The notes beneath the pieces are model-generated. The model searched no databases. It had not been told where the DNA came from and was given only the letters and a program-made list of their open reading frames with translations. Below, piece by piece: positions 8,495 through 17,997 of a stretch of 64,000 bases of DNA. Position 1 is the first letter of the stretch, and every line of letters starts with the position of its first letter. Location: the NCBI GenBank assembly GCA_964344255.1, contig CAYFMQ010000017.1, forward strand, positions 1 to 64,000. The letters are read 5' to 3'. The stretch is from JAJFIE01 sp964344255. GTDB taxonomy: Bacteria > Pseudomonadota > Alphaproteobacteria > Rhodospirillales > Casp-alpha2. The position numbers and the translations under genes are program-made.

Positions 8495-9838
8495 TCAGCC
8501 CCTCCACTCTTCCTGGCGGTAGCACGCTGCAGGCAACCAGTGAACGACCTTGTCCAGGACCATGTCGCGCAAGGCATCGTCATGCAGGCGCTCGATCACC
8601 TGTCCGATAAAGGACTGAACCAGCAGATTACGCGCCTGGGCTTCGGGAATACCGCGCGAGCGCAGATAGAACAGCGCCGTTTCATCAACCTGGCCGGACG
8701 CCGCACCGTGCGCACATTTCACGTCGTCGGCGTAAATTTCCAGCTCCGGCTTGGTGTCGATTTCGGCTTCGTTGCTGAGCAGCATGGTCTTGTTCAGCAT
8801 CTGGCCGTCCGTTTTCTGGGCGTCGCGTTCGACGACAATCTTGCCCTGGAAGACGGCTCGGGACTCGTCGTCCAGAACGCCCTTGAACATTTCGTCGCTG
8901 CGGGTGTTGGGAACCCGGTGCTCGACGCGCGTCGTGTTGTCGCAGTGCTGACGTCCCCGCATCAGGTAAGCGCCGTCCAGACGGCATTCAGCTCCTTCAC
9001 CATCCAGGGTGACAAGGACGTCATTGCGCGTCATCCGCCCACCCATGGTGAGGGTGAAGCTGTCAAAAACACCGTCGCGGGCGACGGAGGCGAAAGTGGT
9101 CGCGAGATGAGCCGCCTCCATGGAATCTTCCTGCAGGGCGATCATCCGGAGCTTGGCATTTCGCCCGACCGCGATCTCGTTCACCGCATTGTTCAGGTAT
9201 TCGCCGACCGCGCTTCCCGCATGGCTCACGACCAGACTGGCTTCTGCGCCCTCTTCCAGCACGATAAGGTTTCTGGGAAAACAGGCGAGCTCGTCGTCGC
9301 TGTAACCGCTTAAGGAAACGATCTCGATGGGCTCATCAAGGGCGATGCCCTTGGCGACATGCAGCACGAAGCCTGAGTTCAGCGCCGCCTCGTTCAGCGA
9401 AACCAGCGCTTTGGAAGAACCTTCCGCAAGCTTGCCCACTTGCTGTTCCAGCCATTCAGGCGCCGTCCGAACGGTTTCGGACAGCGCTTCGAGCCTGACA
9501 CCGTCCGGCAGCGACGAAAGGTCTGAAAGATCGCCCCGGAAAGCGCCATTGACCAGAACCAGCCGGGCGCAGGAGGTGACGCCGTCACCGAGCCCGGGGA
9601 TCTCATCGATAGCGACGTGGCCGTCATCGGCATTGACGCTTCTGTAACCGATATCGCCCAGGGGCTGAAGGTTTGTGTATTTCCAGTCTTCCAGCCTGAC
9701 GTGGGGCAGTCCCAGGCTGGCGTAGTTTTCCGAACCGCCGCTGCGCATGGATTTCAGCCAGTCAGGGTCGGAGACGGAAAATCCGGCGTTCTCAGCCAGC
9801 GTCAGGAAAGGTACGGGATTATCGCTTGTAGCCGTCAT
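8495..9838 (-). CDS. sufD: Fe-S cluster scaffold subunit SufD
   Basis: The 447-residue SufD is a beta-helix protein that pairs with SufB and SufC in the SufBC2D scaffold. The N-terminus has 'RLEDWKYTNLQPL', typical of SufD. The C-terminal core has 'AHGAASGQVDETALFYLRSRGI', which carries the conserved His, followed by 'EAQARNLLVQSFIGQVIERL'. It follows sufC by about 20 bases and is nearly fused to sufS. The start ATG 9838 is the first in frame. Confidence 0.96.
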   Translation of the reverse strand: MTATSDNPVPFLTLAENAGFSVSDPDWLKSMRSGGSENYASLGLPHVRLEDWKYTNLQPLGDIGYRSVNADDGHVAIDEIPGLGDGVTSCARLVLVNGAFRGDLSDLSSLPDGVRLEALSETVRTAPEWLEQQVGKLAEGSSKALVSLNEAALNSGFVLHVAKGIALDEPIEIVSLSGYSDDELACFPRNLIVLEEGAEASLVVSHAGSAVGEYLNNAVNEIAVGRNAKLRMIALQEDSMEAAHLATTFASVARDGVFDSFTLTMGGRMTRNDVLVTLDGEGAECRLDGAYLMRGRQHCDNTTRVEHRVPNTRSDEMFKGVLDDESRAVFQGKIVVERDAQKTDGQMLNKTMLLSNEAEIDTKPELEIYADDVKCAHGAASGQVDETALFYLRSRGIPEAQARNLLVQSFIGQVIERLHDDALRDMVLDKVVHWLPAACYRQEEWRG

Positions 9839-9858
9839 TCTTTTTTACCCGATCTTCT

Positions 9859-10608
9859 TCAAGCCGCCGCATCGGCAAATGCCGCGTAACCGTTCTTTTC
9901 AAGCTCTAGCGCCAGTTCCTTGCCGCCGGTGCGCTGGATCTTGCCGTGCGCCAGCACATGGACCGTATCGGGAATGATGTAATCCAGCAGGCGCTGATAG
10001 TGCGTGATCACCAGCATGGTCCGCTCGGGACCGCGCAGCCGGTTGACGCCGTCGGCGACGATCTTGAGCGCATCGATATCGAGACCGCTGTCGGTTTCGT
10101 CCAATACCGCGAGAGACGGCTCCAGCACCGACATCTGCAGCACTTCGTTCCGCTTCTTCTCGCCGCCGGAAAACCCTTCGTTGACGGCGCGTTTCAGCAG
10201 GTCGTCGGAAATACCCAGTTCCTTGACCTTTTCGCGCAAGATTTTGACGAACTGCATGGCGTCCAGTTCATCTTCGTCCCGGTAGCGGCGCACGGAATTG
10301 ACCGCTTCTTTCAGGAACGTCGTGTTGGCGACGCCGGGAATTTCCACCGGATACTGGAACGCCAGGAAAATGCCTTCCGCGGCGCGGTCCTCAGGCGACA
10401 TATCGACAATGTTCTTACCCTTGTAGAGGATTTCGCCTTCGGTCACTTCATAGCCGTCGCGTCCGGCGATGACATAAGAGAGCGTGCTTTTACCCGATCC
10501 GTTCGGTCCCATGATGGCGTGGACTTCGCCGCTGTTGAGCGTGAGGTCGATCCCTTTCAGGATTTCCTTGCCGTCGACCGTTGCGTGAAGGTTCTTGATT
10601 TCGAGCAT
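9859..10608 (-). CDS. sufC: Fe-S assembly ATPase SufC
   Basis: The 249-residue SufC is a soluble ABC-type ATPase that drives SufBC2D. Walker A is GPNGSGKST (34-42), the Q-loop is 'FLAFQYPVEIPG', the signature is 'FSGGEKKRNE' and Walker B is 'LAVLDETDSGLDIDAL'. The 'ETDSGLD' and 'SGGEKKRNE' wording separates it from transport ATPases. It lies between sufB and sufD. Confidence 0.98.
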   Translation of the reverse strand: MLEIKNLHATVDGKEILKGIDLTLNSGEVHAIMGPNGSGKSTLSYVIAGRDGYEVTEGEILYKGKNIVDMSPEDRAAEGIFLAFQYPVEIPGVANTTFLKEAVNSVRRYRDEDELDAMQFVKILREKVKELGISDDLLKRAVNEGFSGGEKKRNEVLQMSVLEPSLAVLDETDSGLDIDALKIVADGVNRLRGPERTMLVITHYQRLLDYIIPDTVHVLAHGKIQRTGGKELALELEKNGYAAFADAAA

Positions 10609-10647
10609 ATTGTTTCGTGTCCTAAGTTTAAGTACGTGCCCAAGGCG

Positions 10648-12105
10648 TCAGCCGACGCTGCCCTCGAGCGATATTCCAACCAGTTTCTGCGCCTCAACGG
10701 CGAATTCCATGGGCAACTGCTGCAACACGTCGCGGCAGAAGCCGTTGACCACCAGCGCCACGGCGGATTCCTCGTCGATGCCGCGCTGACGCAGGTAGAA
10801 AAGCTGATCCTCGCTGATTTTCGATGTCGTGGCCTCGTGCTCCACGATGGCCGAGCTGTTCTTGCTCTCGATATAGGGCACCGTGTGCGCGCCGCATTTA
10901 TCGCCGATCAGCAGGGAATCGCATTGGGTGTAGTTCCTGGCACCTTCGGCCTTGCCGGCCATCCGCACGAGACCGCGGTAGGTCTGGTCGGATTTGCCCG
11001 CCGAGATGCCCTTGGAGATAATCCGCGAAGAGGTGTTCTTGCCGATGTGGATCATCTTGGTGCCCGTATCGGCCTGCTGCAGGTTGTTGGTGATGGCGAT
11101 GGAATAGAACTCGCCGACCGAATTCTCACCCAGCAACACGCAGCTCGGGTACTTCCAGGTCACCGACGAACCGGTTTCGACCTGGGTCCAGGAAATCTTG
11201 GAATTCCTGCCCCGGCACGCGCCGCGCTTGGTGACGAAATTGTAGATGCCGCCGACGCCGTTCTCATCACCGGGATACCAGTTCTGCACGGTTGAATACT
11301 TGATCTCCGCATCGTCGTGGGTAACCAGCTCGACCACGGCGGCGTGAAGCTGGTTCTCGTCGCGCTGGGGCGCGGTGCAGCCTTCGAGATAGCTGACGTA
11401 GGAGCCCTCATCGGCGATGATCAGGGTACGCTCGAACTGGCCCGTGTTCTTTTCGTTGATGCGGAAGTAGGTGGAAAGCTCCATGGGGCAATGCACACCC
11501 TTGGGCACATAGACGAAGGAGCCGTCCGTGAACACGGCCGAGTTCAGGGTCGCGAAGAAGTTGTCCGAATAGGGAACCACGCTGCCCATGTATTTCTGCA
11601 CCAGTTCCGGGTGTTTCTGGATCGCTTCCGAAATAGGACAGAAGATGACGCCGGCTTCTTCCAGCTTGGCCTTGAAGGTCGTGGCGACGGAAACACTGTC
11701 GAACACCGCGTCCACGGCGACGCCGGCCAGCATTTCCTGCTCCTTGAGGGGAATGCCCAGTTTCTCGTAAACTTCCAGAAGTTCAGGATCGACCTCGTCC
11801 AGGCTTTTGGGGCCGTCCTTCATGCTCTTGGGCGCGGCATAGTAATAGGCGTCCTGGTAGTCGATCTCGTCGATCTCGGGTTTTTGCCAGTCGGGCGCTT
11901 CCATGGTCTGCCAGTATTCAAAGGCCTTCAGGCGCCACTCCAGCATCCATTCCGGCTCTTCCTTCTTGGCGGAAATGAAACGGATGGTGTCTTCGTTCAG
12001 GCCCTTTGGCGCCCGGTCCGATTCGATGTCCGAGGTAAATCCGTATTTGTATTTTTCTTCAGCGAGGGTCGTAACCTTGCTGGCTGTTTCAGCAGTTGCC
12101 GCCAT
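10648..12105 (-). CDS. sufB: Fe-S cluster scaffold subunit SufB
   Basis: The 485-residue SufB is the core scaffold that assembles the nascent cluster. It has 'VPKGVHCPMELSTYFRIN', 'IADEGSYVSYLEGCTAPQ', 'TKRGACRGRNSKISW' with a conserved Cys, and 'EHEATTSKISEDQLFYLRQRGI' near the C-terminus. Length and motif order are those of the family. It is followed by sufC after 39 bases and preceded by the iscS-type gene. Confidence 0.98.
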   Translation of the reverse strand: MAATAETASKVTTLAEEKYKYGFTSDIESDRAPKGLNEDTIRFISAKKEEPEWMLEWRLKAFEYWQTMEAPDWQKPEIDEIDYQDAYYYAAPKSMKDGPKSLDEVDPELLEVYEKLGIPLKEQEMLAGVAVDAVFDSVSVATTFKAKLEEAGVIFCPISEAIQKHPELVQKYMGSVVPYSDNFFATLNSAVFTDGSFVYVPKGVHCPMELSTYFRINEKNTGQFERTLIIADEGSYVSYLEGCTAPQRDENQLHAAVVELVTHDDAEIKYSTVQNWYPGDENGVGGIYNFVTKRGACRGRNSKISWTQVETGSSVTWKYPSCVLLGENSVGEFYSIAITNNLQQADTGTKMIHIGKNTSSRIISKGISAGKSDQTYRGLVRMAGKAEGARNYTQCDSLLIGDKCGAHTVPYIESKNSSAIVEHEATTSKISEDQLFYLRQRGIDEESAVALVVNGFCRDVLQQLPMEFAVEAQKLVGISLEGSVG

Positions 12106-12141
12106 GCTTAGCGTTCCATATTTCCAATATCAGTTAATTCT

Positions 12142-13263
12142 CTATGCAGCGTTCTGGTTATCCCGGGCGCGTTCATACATTGTTATGAAGGCGTCGACAA
12201 ACCGTTCCACGTCCGTCTCCGCATTCGCCCAGCCGAAACTGACCCGAATGGCGGAAGACGCCTCTATTTCCTCATAGCCCATAGCGTCAAGTACAGGACT
12301 GACCGAAACCTTGCCCGACGAGCAGGCTGAACCGGCACTCACCGAAACGCCCTCCAGATCAAGCGCCATGACCTGGGTTTCGCTGATCATGTCCGGTAAA
12401 ATCAGGCAGCTTGTGTTTGCAAGCCGATCAGCCCCGGCGCCGACGACAAGGACAGATGGCACCCGCGCCGCCACTTCAACTTCCATCCGGTTGCGCATCC
12501 GTTCCATGCCTTCAGCCTCGCCGTCACCATGATCAACGACGGCGGCGGAGGCAGCGCCAAATCCGGCGATGCCGGCAAGGTTTTCCGTACCGGAACGAAC
12601 CTTTTTCTCCTGCCCGCCACCGCGCATCAGCGGTTCGAGCGGCAGGTTAGCTAAATTGATAATGGAGCCCGTGCCGGCAAGACCGCCGATCTTGTGCGAC
12701 GACAGCACCAGGAAGTCGGCCCCCATCTCGGATGCATCGATCCTGAATTTCCCCGCCGCCTGGACGGCGTCGCAATGAACCAGCGCGCCATGGTCATGGG
12801 CTAGGGCAGCGATGTCACGCACCGGCTGGATAACGCCGGTCTCGTTGTTGGCCGCCATCACGGAAACCAGCGCCGGCGTGCCATCCGCCGCCAGCATCGT
12901 CTTCAGGACATCGAGATCGACCTCGCCCGCATGGTTCACAGGGATAATCTCGGCATCCGGACAGGCGTCGCGTACAGAGGGATGCTCGACGGCGGAAATC
13001 AGCACGCGACCTCTGCCCGATCCCTGAAGGATGATATTGTTGGCTTCGGTTCCGCCGCTCGTGAATGTTACCGCTTCGGGAGAAACATTGACGAGCCCGG
13101 CCACGTCTCGCCTCGCTTGCTCAAGAACCTTCTTGGCCTGGCGGCCGTGGGAATGAACGGAGGAAGGGTTTCCGACCGACGCCATCAGCGCATCGACCGC
13201 CCGGATGACTTCCGGACGGATTGGCGCAGTCGCGTTGTTATCGAGATACACGCTCTCGGTCAT
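12142..13263 (-). CDS. IscS/NifS-type cysteine desulfurase (group I)
   Basis: The protein has 373 residues from ATG 13263; an in-frame TTG three codons upstream is less likely. 'YLDNNATAPIRPEV' starts the PLP fold, 'VLSSHKIGGLAGTGS' carries the PLP lysine, and 'SAGSACSSGKVSVSPVL' is the mobile catalytic loop of group I desulfurases with its Cys. It supplies persulfide sulfur for clusters, and perhaps for MnmA-dependent tRNA thiolation. It lies directly after iscR and before sufB. An IscS-type enzyme in a suf operon that also carries sufS is a known alphaproteobacterial layout. Confidence 0.93.
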   Translation of the reverse strand: MTESVYLDNNATAPIRPEVIRAVDALMASVGNPSSVHSHGRQAKKVLEQARRDVAGLVNVSPEAVTFTSGGTEANNIILQGSGRGRVLISAVEHPSVRDACPDAEIIPVNHAGEVDLDVLKTMLAADGTPALVSVMAANNETGVIQPVRDIAALAHDHGALVHCDAVQAAGKFRIDASEMGADFLVLSSHKIGGLAGTGSIINLANLPLEPLMRGGGQEKKVRSGTENLAGIAGFGAASAAVVDHGDGEAEGMERMRNRMEVEVAARVPSVLVVGAGADRLANTSCLILPDMISETQVMALDLEGVSVSAGSACSSGKVSVSPVLDAMGYEEIEASSAIRVSFGWANAETDVERFVDAFITMYERARDNQNAA

Positions 13264-13286
13264 CACTCTCAACCTGACTTAGTAAT

Positions 13287-13793
13287 TTACTGGGCGGCGT
13301 CCAGCGCCGGGCCATCGTTCCCGGGCACAGCAGCGACAGCACACGGGTTTTCACGGTGGAACAACGCCCCGCTGGTTCCAAGGACGCGGCGGTCAATGAC
13401 ATCGGCCAATGACACGGAACTCAAGAACAGGTAAATCTGGTTGCTGAGTTCCTGCCACAGGTCGTGAGTGATACATCGCCCCTTGGAGCCATGACACCCT
13501 TCGGGCGAACCAGGTTGACAGCGGGTTACCTTAATGGGCTCGTCAACGGCAAGAATGATGTCTGAGACTCTGACACTGGTCAGGTCCCGGGCGATCAGAT
13601 AGCCACCACCTGGGCCGCGGACGCTTTTCACCAAACCGCCACGCCGTAACTTGCCAAACAACTGCTCAAGATAGGAAAGGGATATTTCCTGGCGATCGGC
13701 GACATCGGCAAGGGCAATCGGCTTGCCGTTCGAATGCGTTGCAAGATCGGCCATAGCCATTACGGCATACCGTCCTTTAGTGCTGAGTTTCAC
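13287..13793 (-). CDS. iscR: Rrf2-family Fe-S regulator, IscR-like
   Basis: The protein has 168 residues. The winged-helix DNA-binding part is intact ('KLSTKGRYAVMAMADLA', 'ISLSYLEQLFGKLRRGGL', 'VRGPGGGYLIAR'). Cluster ligands are C92, C100, C107 and His110 ('CITHDLW'). The cysteine spacing (x7, x6) is wider than the x5, x5 of E. coli IscR. The start is GTG 13793, preceded by AGGAGAG; an upstream in-frame GTG is part of the ribosome binding site and is rejected. As the first gene before iscS-suf it is expected to repress the operon when its [2Fe-2S] cluster is present (inferred from the family). Confidence 0.93.
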   Translation of the reverse strand: MKLSTKGRYAVMAMADLATHSNGKPIALADVADRQEISLSYLEQLFGKLRRGGLVKSVRGPGGGYLIARDLTSVRVSDIILAVDEPIKVTRCQPGSPEGCHGSKGRCITHDLWQELSNQIYLFLSSVSLADVIDRRVLGTSGALFHRENPCAVAAVPGNDGPALDAAQ

Positions 13794-13848
13794 TTTCTCT
13801 CTCCTTCCCACACAGGCGCCAAGGCCTGAAGATCATCCGATCTTAGGG

Positions 13849-14604
13849 TCAACATGCTGTTTTGCGGCCCCGGTCATCGCCGGATCCGTCTTCATTGTCT
13901 TTTGATGTGGCGGATTTTTTAGCGTCCGAGGAAGCGCCGCCTTCCAGGTCTTCAATACGGTCCATCAAGGTGGCAACCTGGCGACGCAGGTCCTCGATGG
14001 TCTGGACAACCGGATCAGGACCGTCAGTCAGGGTACCGTAAGCGACGAACTCCTTGGTCTTGGCCTTGTCTTTCGGCATCACGATACGGGCAGGTACGCC
14101 GACCGCCGTCATACCGGCCGGAACCGGTTTCGTGACGACAGAGTTGGCGCCGACCTTGGCGCCCTCACCCACTTCGATGGGGCCCAAAACCGCTGCACCG
14201 GAACCGATAATGGCGCCGTCGCGAATCGTCGGATGACGCTTCTGACCGATCTGGGATACCGAATCGACTGACGGCGCGATTCCGCCCAGCGTCACGTCGT
14301 GATAGAGCGTCACATCGTCGCCGATTTCAGAGGTTTCACCAATCACAACCCCAGTTCCGTGGTCAATGACAAAACGGCGGCCGATCTTGGCGCCGGGATG
14401 GATTTCAATACCAGTCAGTATCTTACCAACCTGGGAAACGAAGCGGCCCACCAGCCGTAAATTGGCTTCCCACAACCAGTGAGCAAGCCGGTAATACACG
14501 ACAGCATGATAGCCCGAATAGCAAAGGACAATCTCCAGAGCCGAACGGGCCGCGGGATCGCGTTCCTTAAACGCCTGTACATCTTCCTTTAAGTTCTTGA
14601 ACAT
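13849..14604 (-). CDS. cysE: serine O-acetyltransferase
   Basis: CysE makes O-acetylserine, the precursor of cysteine, which in turn is the sulfur donor for the downstream Fe-S genes. The 251-residue protein has the N-terminal helical domain ('ALEIVLCYSGYHAVVYYRLAH'), then left-handed beta-helix hexapeptide repeats with 'IDHGTGVVIGETSEIGDD' and 'LYHDVTLGG', which carry the catalytic Asp/His pair. The C-terminal ~60 residues ('LRRQVATLMDRIEDLEGG', then a charged tail) form a short coiled coil and disordered end beyond the core. ATG 14604 is chosen over a TTG two codons upstream. It ends 55 bases before iscR. Confidence 0.94.
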   Translation of the reverse strand: MFKNLKEDVQAFKERDPAARSALEIVLCYSGYHAVVYYRLAHWLWEANLRLVGRFVSQVGKILTGIEIHPGAKIGRRFVIDHGTGVVIGETSEIGDDVTLYHDVTLGGIAPSVDSVSQIGQKRHPTIRDGAIIGSGAAVLGPIEVGEGAKVGANSVVTKPVPAGMTAVGVPARIVMPKDKAKTKEFVAYGTLTDGPDPVVQTIEDLRRQVATLMDRIEDLEGGASSDAKKSATSKDNEDGSGDDRGRKTAC

Positions 14605-14851
14605 GATCAAACTTCGACTATCTTACTGAGGTCCGCGGATTCCCTCCCCACCCGAGCCGGGGTCTGCGAACGAACCAGAATTACCGGGCAACATATATTG
14701 GCAAGAATATAGTAATCCCGACTAGAGTTATCAAGTATATGTAACCGATTCTTTGGATTTTGCCGACTTTTAACCGGAATTCATTTAGGGCTTTATGCCG
14801 TTCAGTCCAGGAGACGTTGCCCCCGCAGCCCCGTAAAATTGCAGGAAAACC

Positions 14852-15499
14852 ATGCCAGAAGTGATTTTTAACGGCCCCGAAGGCCGCATCGAAGGAAGAT
14901 ATCAACATGCAAAAAAGGCAAATGCGCCCATTGCACTGATTTTGCACCCCCATCCACAGCATGGCGGAACCATGAATAATAAAGTGGTTTACGCCCTTTA
15001 TCAGAACTTCGTCGAGCGCGGTTTTTCGACGCTCCGCTTCAATTTCAGGGGCGTGGGCCGCTCTCAGGGCATATTCGACAATGGCCAGGGCGAACTGAGC
15101 GATGCGGCGTCGGCTCTGGACTGGATGCAGATGCATAATCCCAATGCGTCGGCCTGCTGGATCGCCGGTTTTTCATTCGGCGCCTGGATATCCATGCAAC
15201 TGATGATGCGTCGTCCGGAAATCAATGGCTTCATCTCCATTGCACCCCCCGCCAGCACCAATGACTTTACGTTCCTTGCCCCCTGTCCGGCTTCAGGCCT
15301 GATCGTTCATGGTTCCGATGACGATGTGGTGCCCGTTGGCTCCGTGGATAAGCTGGCCCAGAAACTCTCGGCCCAGAAGAATATCGTGATCGATTACCGC
15401 GTGGTTAAGGGATGCAACCATTTCTTCACGGACCACCTTGACGAACTGGTTGGTCATATCGACGATTATCTGGAGAAATCCCTGGTCGAGGCAGCCTGA
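14852..15499 (+). CDS. alpha/beta hydrolase (COG2945-like)
   Basis: The 215-residue alpha/beta hydrolase has the oxyanion region 'LHPHPQHGGTMNNKV', the nucleophile elbow GFSFGA (S108), an acid in 'HGSDDDVVP' (near D157) and the final His in 'GCNHFF' (H190), so the triad is complete. The 'HPHPQHGG' and 'RFNFRGVGRSQG' segments are typical of the COG2945 group of small cytosolic hydrolases; the substrate is unknown. It converges with anmK, only 5 bases apart. Confidence 0.85.
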   Translation: MPEVIFNGPEGRIEGRYQHAKKANAPIALILHPHPQHGGTMNNKVVYALYQNFVERGFSTLRFNFRGVGRSQGIFDNGQGELSDAASALDWMQMHNPNASACWIAGFSFGAWISMQLMMRRPEINGFISIAPPASTNDFTFLAPCPASGLIVHGSDDDVVPVGSVDKLAQKLSAQKNIVIDYRVVKGCNHFFTDHLDELVGHIDDYLEKSLVEAA

Positions 15500-15504
15500 T
15501 CTTT

Positions 15505-16623
15505 TCAATTCTGCTGTGCAGGTCTGAACAGTCGCCCGCCCGGCATGGGGCTGGCGACGCCTGTCGTGCCGGGCACGCTGAGAGGTAACCCCAGAAGCGA
15601 GCGTACCGCGAGAAACCCGAAGGCCTGAGCTTCCAGATGGTCGCCTGACCACCCGACACTCTCCACTGGCTCGACAGGAACCTGCAGGGTGTCTGATAAC
15701 AGCCGCATGATCGTCGGGTTTTTCCGTCCGCCGCCACAAACGAGCCAACGGCGGGGAACTTCGCTGAAATGATCCAGCGCCTGGGCGACGGACCGGGCCG
15801 TAAACGCCGCCAACGTCGCAGCGCCATCCAGGGGCGACAAGCTGGAGACCGGGTCCGGTGAAAAGTCGTTTCGATCTAGTGATTTAGGGGGAGTTTGCCT
15901 GAAATAGGAATGGGTCAACATCACCGCCAAGGCTTCCTCACTCAACGTCCCGGAAGAGGATATCCTGCCTTCCTCATCATACTCCCCCAGCTCGTGCTTC
16001 CTGATCCAGTCATCCAGCAGGGCGTTGCCGGGGCCTGTATCAAAAGCCAGGATATCAAGCTCATCCTGCCTGCCCAGCCATGTCACATTGGCGACACCGC
16101 CGATATTCAAGATTGCCAACGGGCGTTCCAGCCCGTGCGCCAGCGCCGCATGATAGAGTGGCGCAAACGGCGCGCCCTGGCCGCCGGCTTGCACATCGGC
16201 GCTCCTGAAATCCGCAACGACGGCGATACCCGTTCTGTCGGACAGGGACTGGCCGTTGCCCAATTGGCGCGTTATGCCCTGCGCGGGATCGTGGAAGACC
16301 GTCTGGCCGTGAAAGCCAATGACATCAATTTCTGAGCGTTCCAGTCCGGCTTTCCCCAGCAATTCCTCAACCGCGTCAGCATGCAGCGCCGTTAGTTCGC
16401 CGACAATATGATCATACCCAGGGATTTCTTCGGGACGGGCGACCAGCAGGGTTTTGATCGCATCCCGGAAACCGGGGCTATAGGCAATGAAAGCGGTGTC
16501 CCCCAAGGTTGCGACCTGATATCCGTCCGTTTCGATGATGGCGGCATCGACGCCGTCCATGGACGTCCCGCTCATCAGGCCAATAGCCCTGTATTGTTTA
16601 TTTTTGATCACGCTGTCTTCCAC
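15505..16623 (-). CDS. anmK: anhydro-N-acetylmuramic acid kinase
   Basis: AnmK phosphorylates and opens 1,6-anhydro-MurNAc released by lytic transglycosylases, giving MurNAc-6-phosphate for cell-wall recycling. The 372-residue protein has the start motif 'AIGLMSGTSMDGVDAAI', 'VIGFHGQTVFHDP', 'ILNIGGVANVTWLG', 'FDTGPGNALLDDW' and 'LVCGGGRKNPTIMRLL', all typical of AnmK. The start is GTG 16623 or a second GTG four codons later that has better ribosome spacing. It is divergent from tyrS. Confidence 0.96.
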   Translation of the reverse strand: MEDSVIKNKQYRAIGLMSGTSMDGVDAAIIETDGYQVATLGDTAFIAYSPGFRDAIKTLLVARPEEIPGYDHIVGELTALHADAVEELLGKAGLERSEIDVIGFHGQTVFHDPAQGITRQLGNGQSLSDRTGIAVVADFRSADVQAGGQGAPFAPLYHAALAHGLERPLAILNIGGVANVTWLGRQDELDILAFDTGPGNALLDDWIRKHELGEYDEEGRISSSGTLSEEALAVMLTHSYFRQTPPKSLDRNDFSPDPVSSLSPLDGAATLAAFTARSVAQALDHFSEVPRRWLVCGGGRKNPTIMRLLSDTLQVPVEPVESVGWSGDHLEAQAFGFLAVRSLLGLPLSVPGTTGVASPMPGGRLFRPAQQN

Positions 16624-16715
16624 ATTCCTTAACTAAAGAGCGTTAAATCATTGCAGGCAGGGATTGCACTTCCCGCCCTGATATCATAAACCCGTGCGCA
16701 ATCAGGAACACAAGC

Positions 16716-17969
16716 ATGACACCTTATAAATCAGAATTTCTTAACACCATCGTAAACCGTGGCTTCATGCACCAGTGCACGGACCTGGAGGCGCTCGACG
16801 AACGGGCCGCCAATGGCGTTGTCACGGCCTATGTGGGCTACGACTGCACGGCGCCCAGCCTGCACGCCGGCAGCCTGGTGTCCATCATGTTGTTGCGCTG
16901 GTTCCAGAAAACCGGACACAAACCCATTGTCCTGATGGGCGGCGGCACCACCAAGGTGGGCGACCCGTCGGGCAAGGACGAATCGCGCAAGCTGCTCGAT
17001 GAAGCCCAGATCGCCGCCAACATGGATGGCATCAAGCAGGTGTTCTCCCAGTTCCTCACCTTCGGCGACGGCCCGACAGACGCCATCATGGTCAACAACG
17101 CAGACTGGCTGGACGAACTGCAATATATCCCGTTCCTCCGTGATTACGGCCGTCACTTCTCCGTCAACCGGATGATGAGCTATGACAGCGTCAAGTTGCG
17201 CCTGGAACGCGAACAGCCGCTCACCTTCCTGGAATTCAACTACATGATCCTCCAGGCCTACGATTTCCTGGAACTGGCGAGACGCCACGACTGCACGCTG
17301 CAGATGGGCGGCTCAGACCAGTGGGGAAACATCATCAACGGCGTGGAACTGGGCCGGCGCATCGACGACAAGGCCTTGTTCGGTCTGACGACGCCCCTGC
17401 TGACCACTTCTTCTGGCGCTAAAATGGGCAAGACCGCCGAAGGCGCCGTCTGGCTTAGCGATGAAATGCTCAGCGCTTATGACTACTGGCAATACTGGCG
17501 CAACGCGGAAGACGCCGATGTGGGGCGGTTTCTGCGCCTGTTCACGGAATTGCCGGAAGATGAAATTGCCCGGCTCGAGAAACTGCAGGGGGCCGAACTG
17601 AATGACGCCAAGAAAATCCTGGCGACGGAAGTCACCGCCCTTTGCCATGGCCGCCCGTCCGCCGAACAGGCGGCGGAAACGGCCCGGGTCACTTTCGAGG
17701 AAGGCGCGCTGGGCCAGGATCTGCCAACCGTCAAGATTGACGGCGCGGCCCTGGACGAAGGTGTTTTCGCCTATGAATTGCTGTGCAAGGCAGGTCTGGC
17801 GTCATCAAACAGCGAGGCCCGGCGTCTGATCAAAGGCGGCGGCGGCAAGATCAACGATGCCCGCATCGAATCGGATACCTACAGCGTGACCAGAACGGAC
17901 CTGAACGCAGAAGGCGTCATCAAGTTGTCGGCCGGAAAAAAACGGCACGCATTAATCAAACTAGGCTGA
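16716..17969 (+). CDS. tyrS: tyrosyl-tRNA synthetase
   Basis: TyrS charges tRNA-Tyr. The 417-residue class I enzyme has 'YVGYDCTAPSLHAGSL' (the HIGH-like site), 'QMGGSDQWGNIINGVEL' for tyrosine binding, 'GAKMGKTAEGAVWLS' as the KMSKS loop, and a C-terminal S4 RNA-binding domain ('SEARRLIKGGGGKIND'). Full length, no anomalies. AGGAACACAAGC lies before ATG 16716. Confidence 0.98.
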   Translation: MTPYKSEFLNTIVNRGFMHQCTDLEALDERAANGVVTAYVGYDCTAPSLHAGSLVSIMLLRWFQKTGHKPIVLMGGGTTKVGDPSGKDESRKLLDEAQIAANMDGIKQVFSQFLTFGDGPTDAIMVNNADWLDELQYIPFLRDYGRHFSVNRMMSYDSVKLRLEREQPLTFLEFNYMILQAYDFLELARRHDCTLQMGGSDQWGNIINGVELGRRIDDKALFGLTTPLLTTSSGAKMGKTAEGAVWLSDEMLSAYDYWQYWRNAEDADVGRFLRLFTELPEDEIARLEKLQGAELNDAKKILATEVTALCHGRPSAEQAAETARVTFEEGALGQDLPTVKIDGAALDEGVFAYELLCKAGLASSNSEARRLIKGGGGKINDARIESDTYSVTRTDLNAEGVIKLSAGKKRHALIKLG

Positions 17970-17997
17970 TATCTACCCATTTGCGGTTCGCCTGTAA

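Noticed and set aside
9946..11295. 449-codon open frame on the plus strand
   Set aside because: Antisense to sufC and sufB, which are unmistakable.
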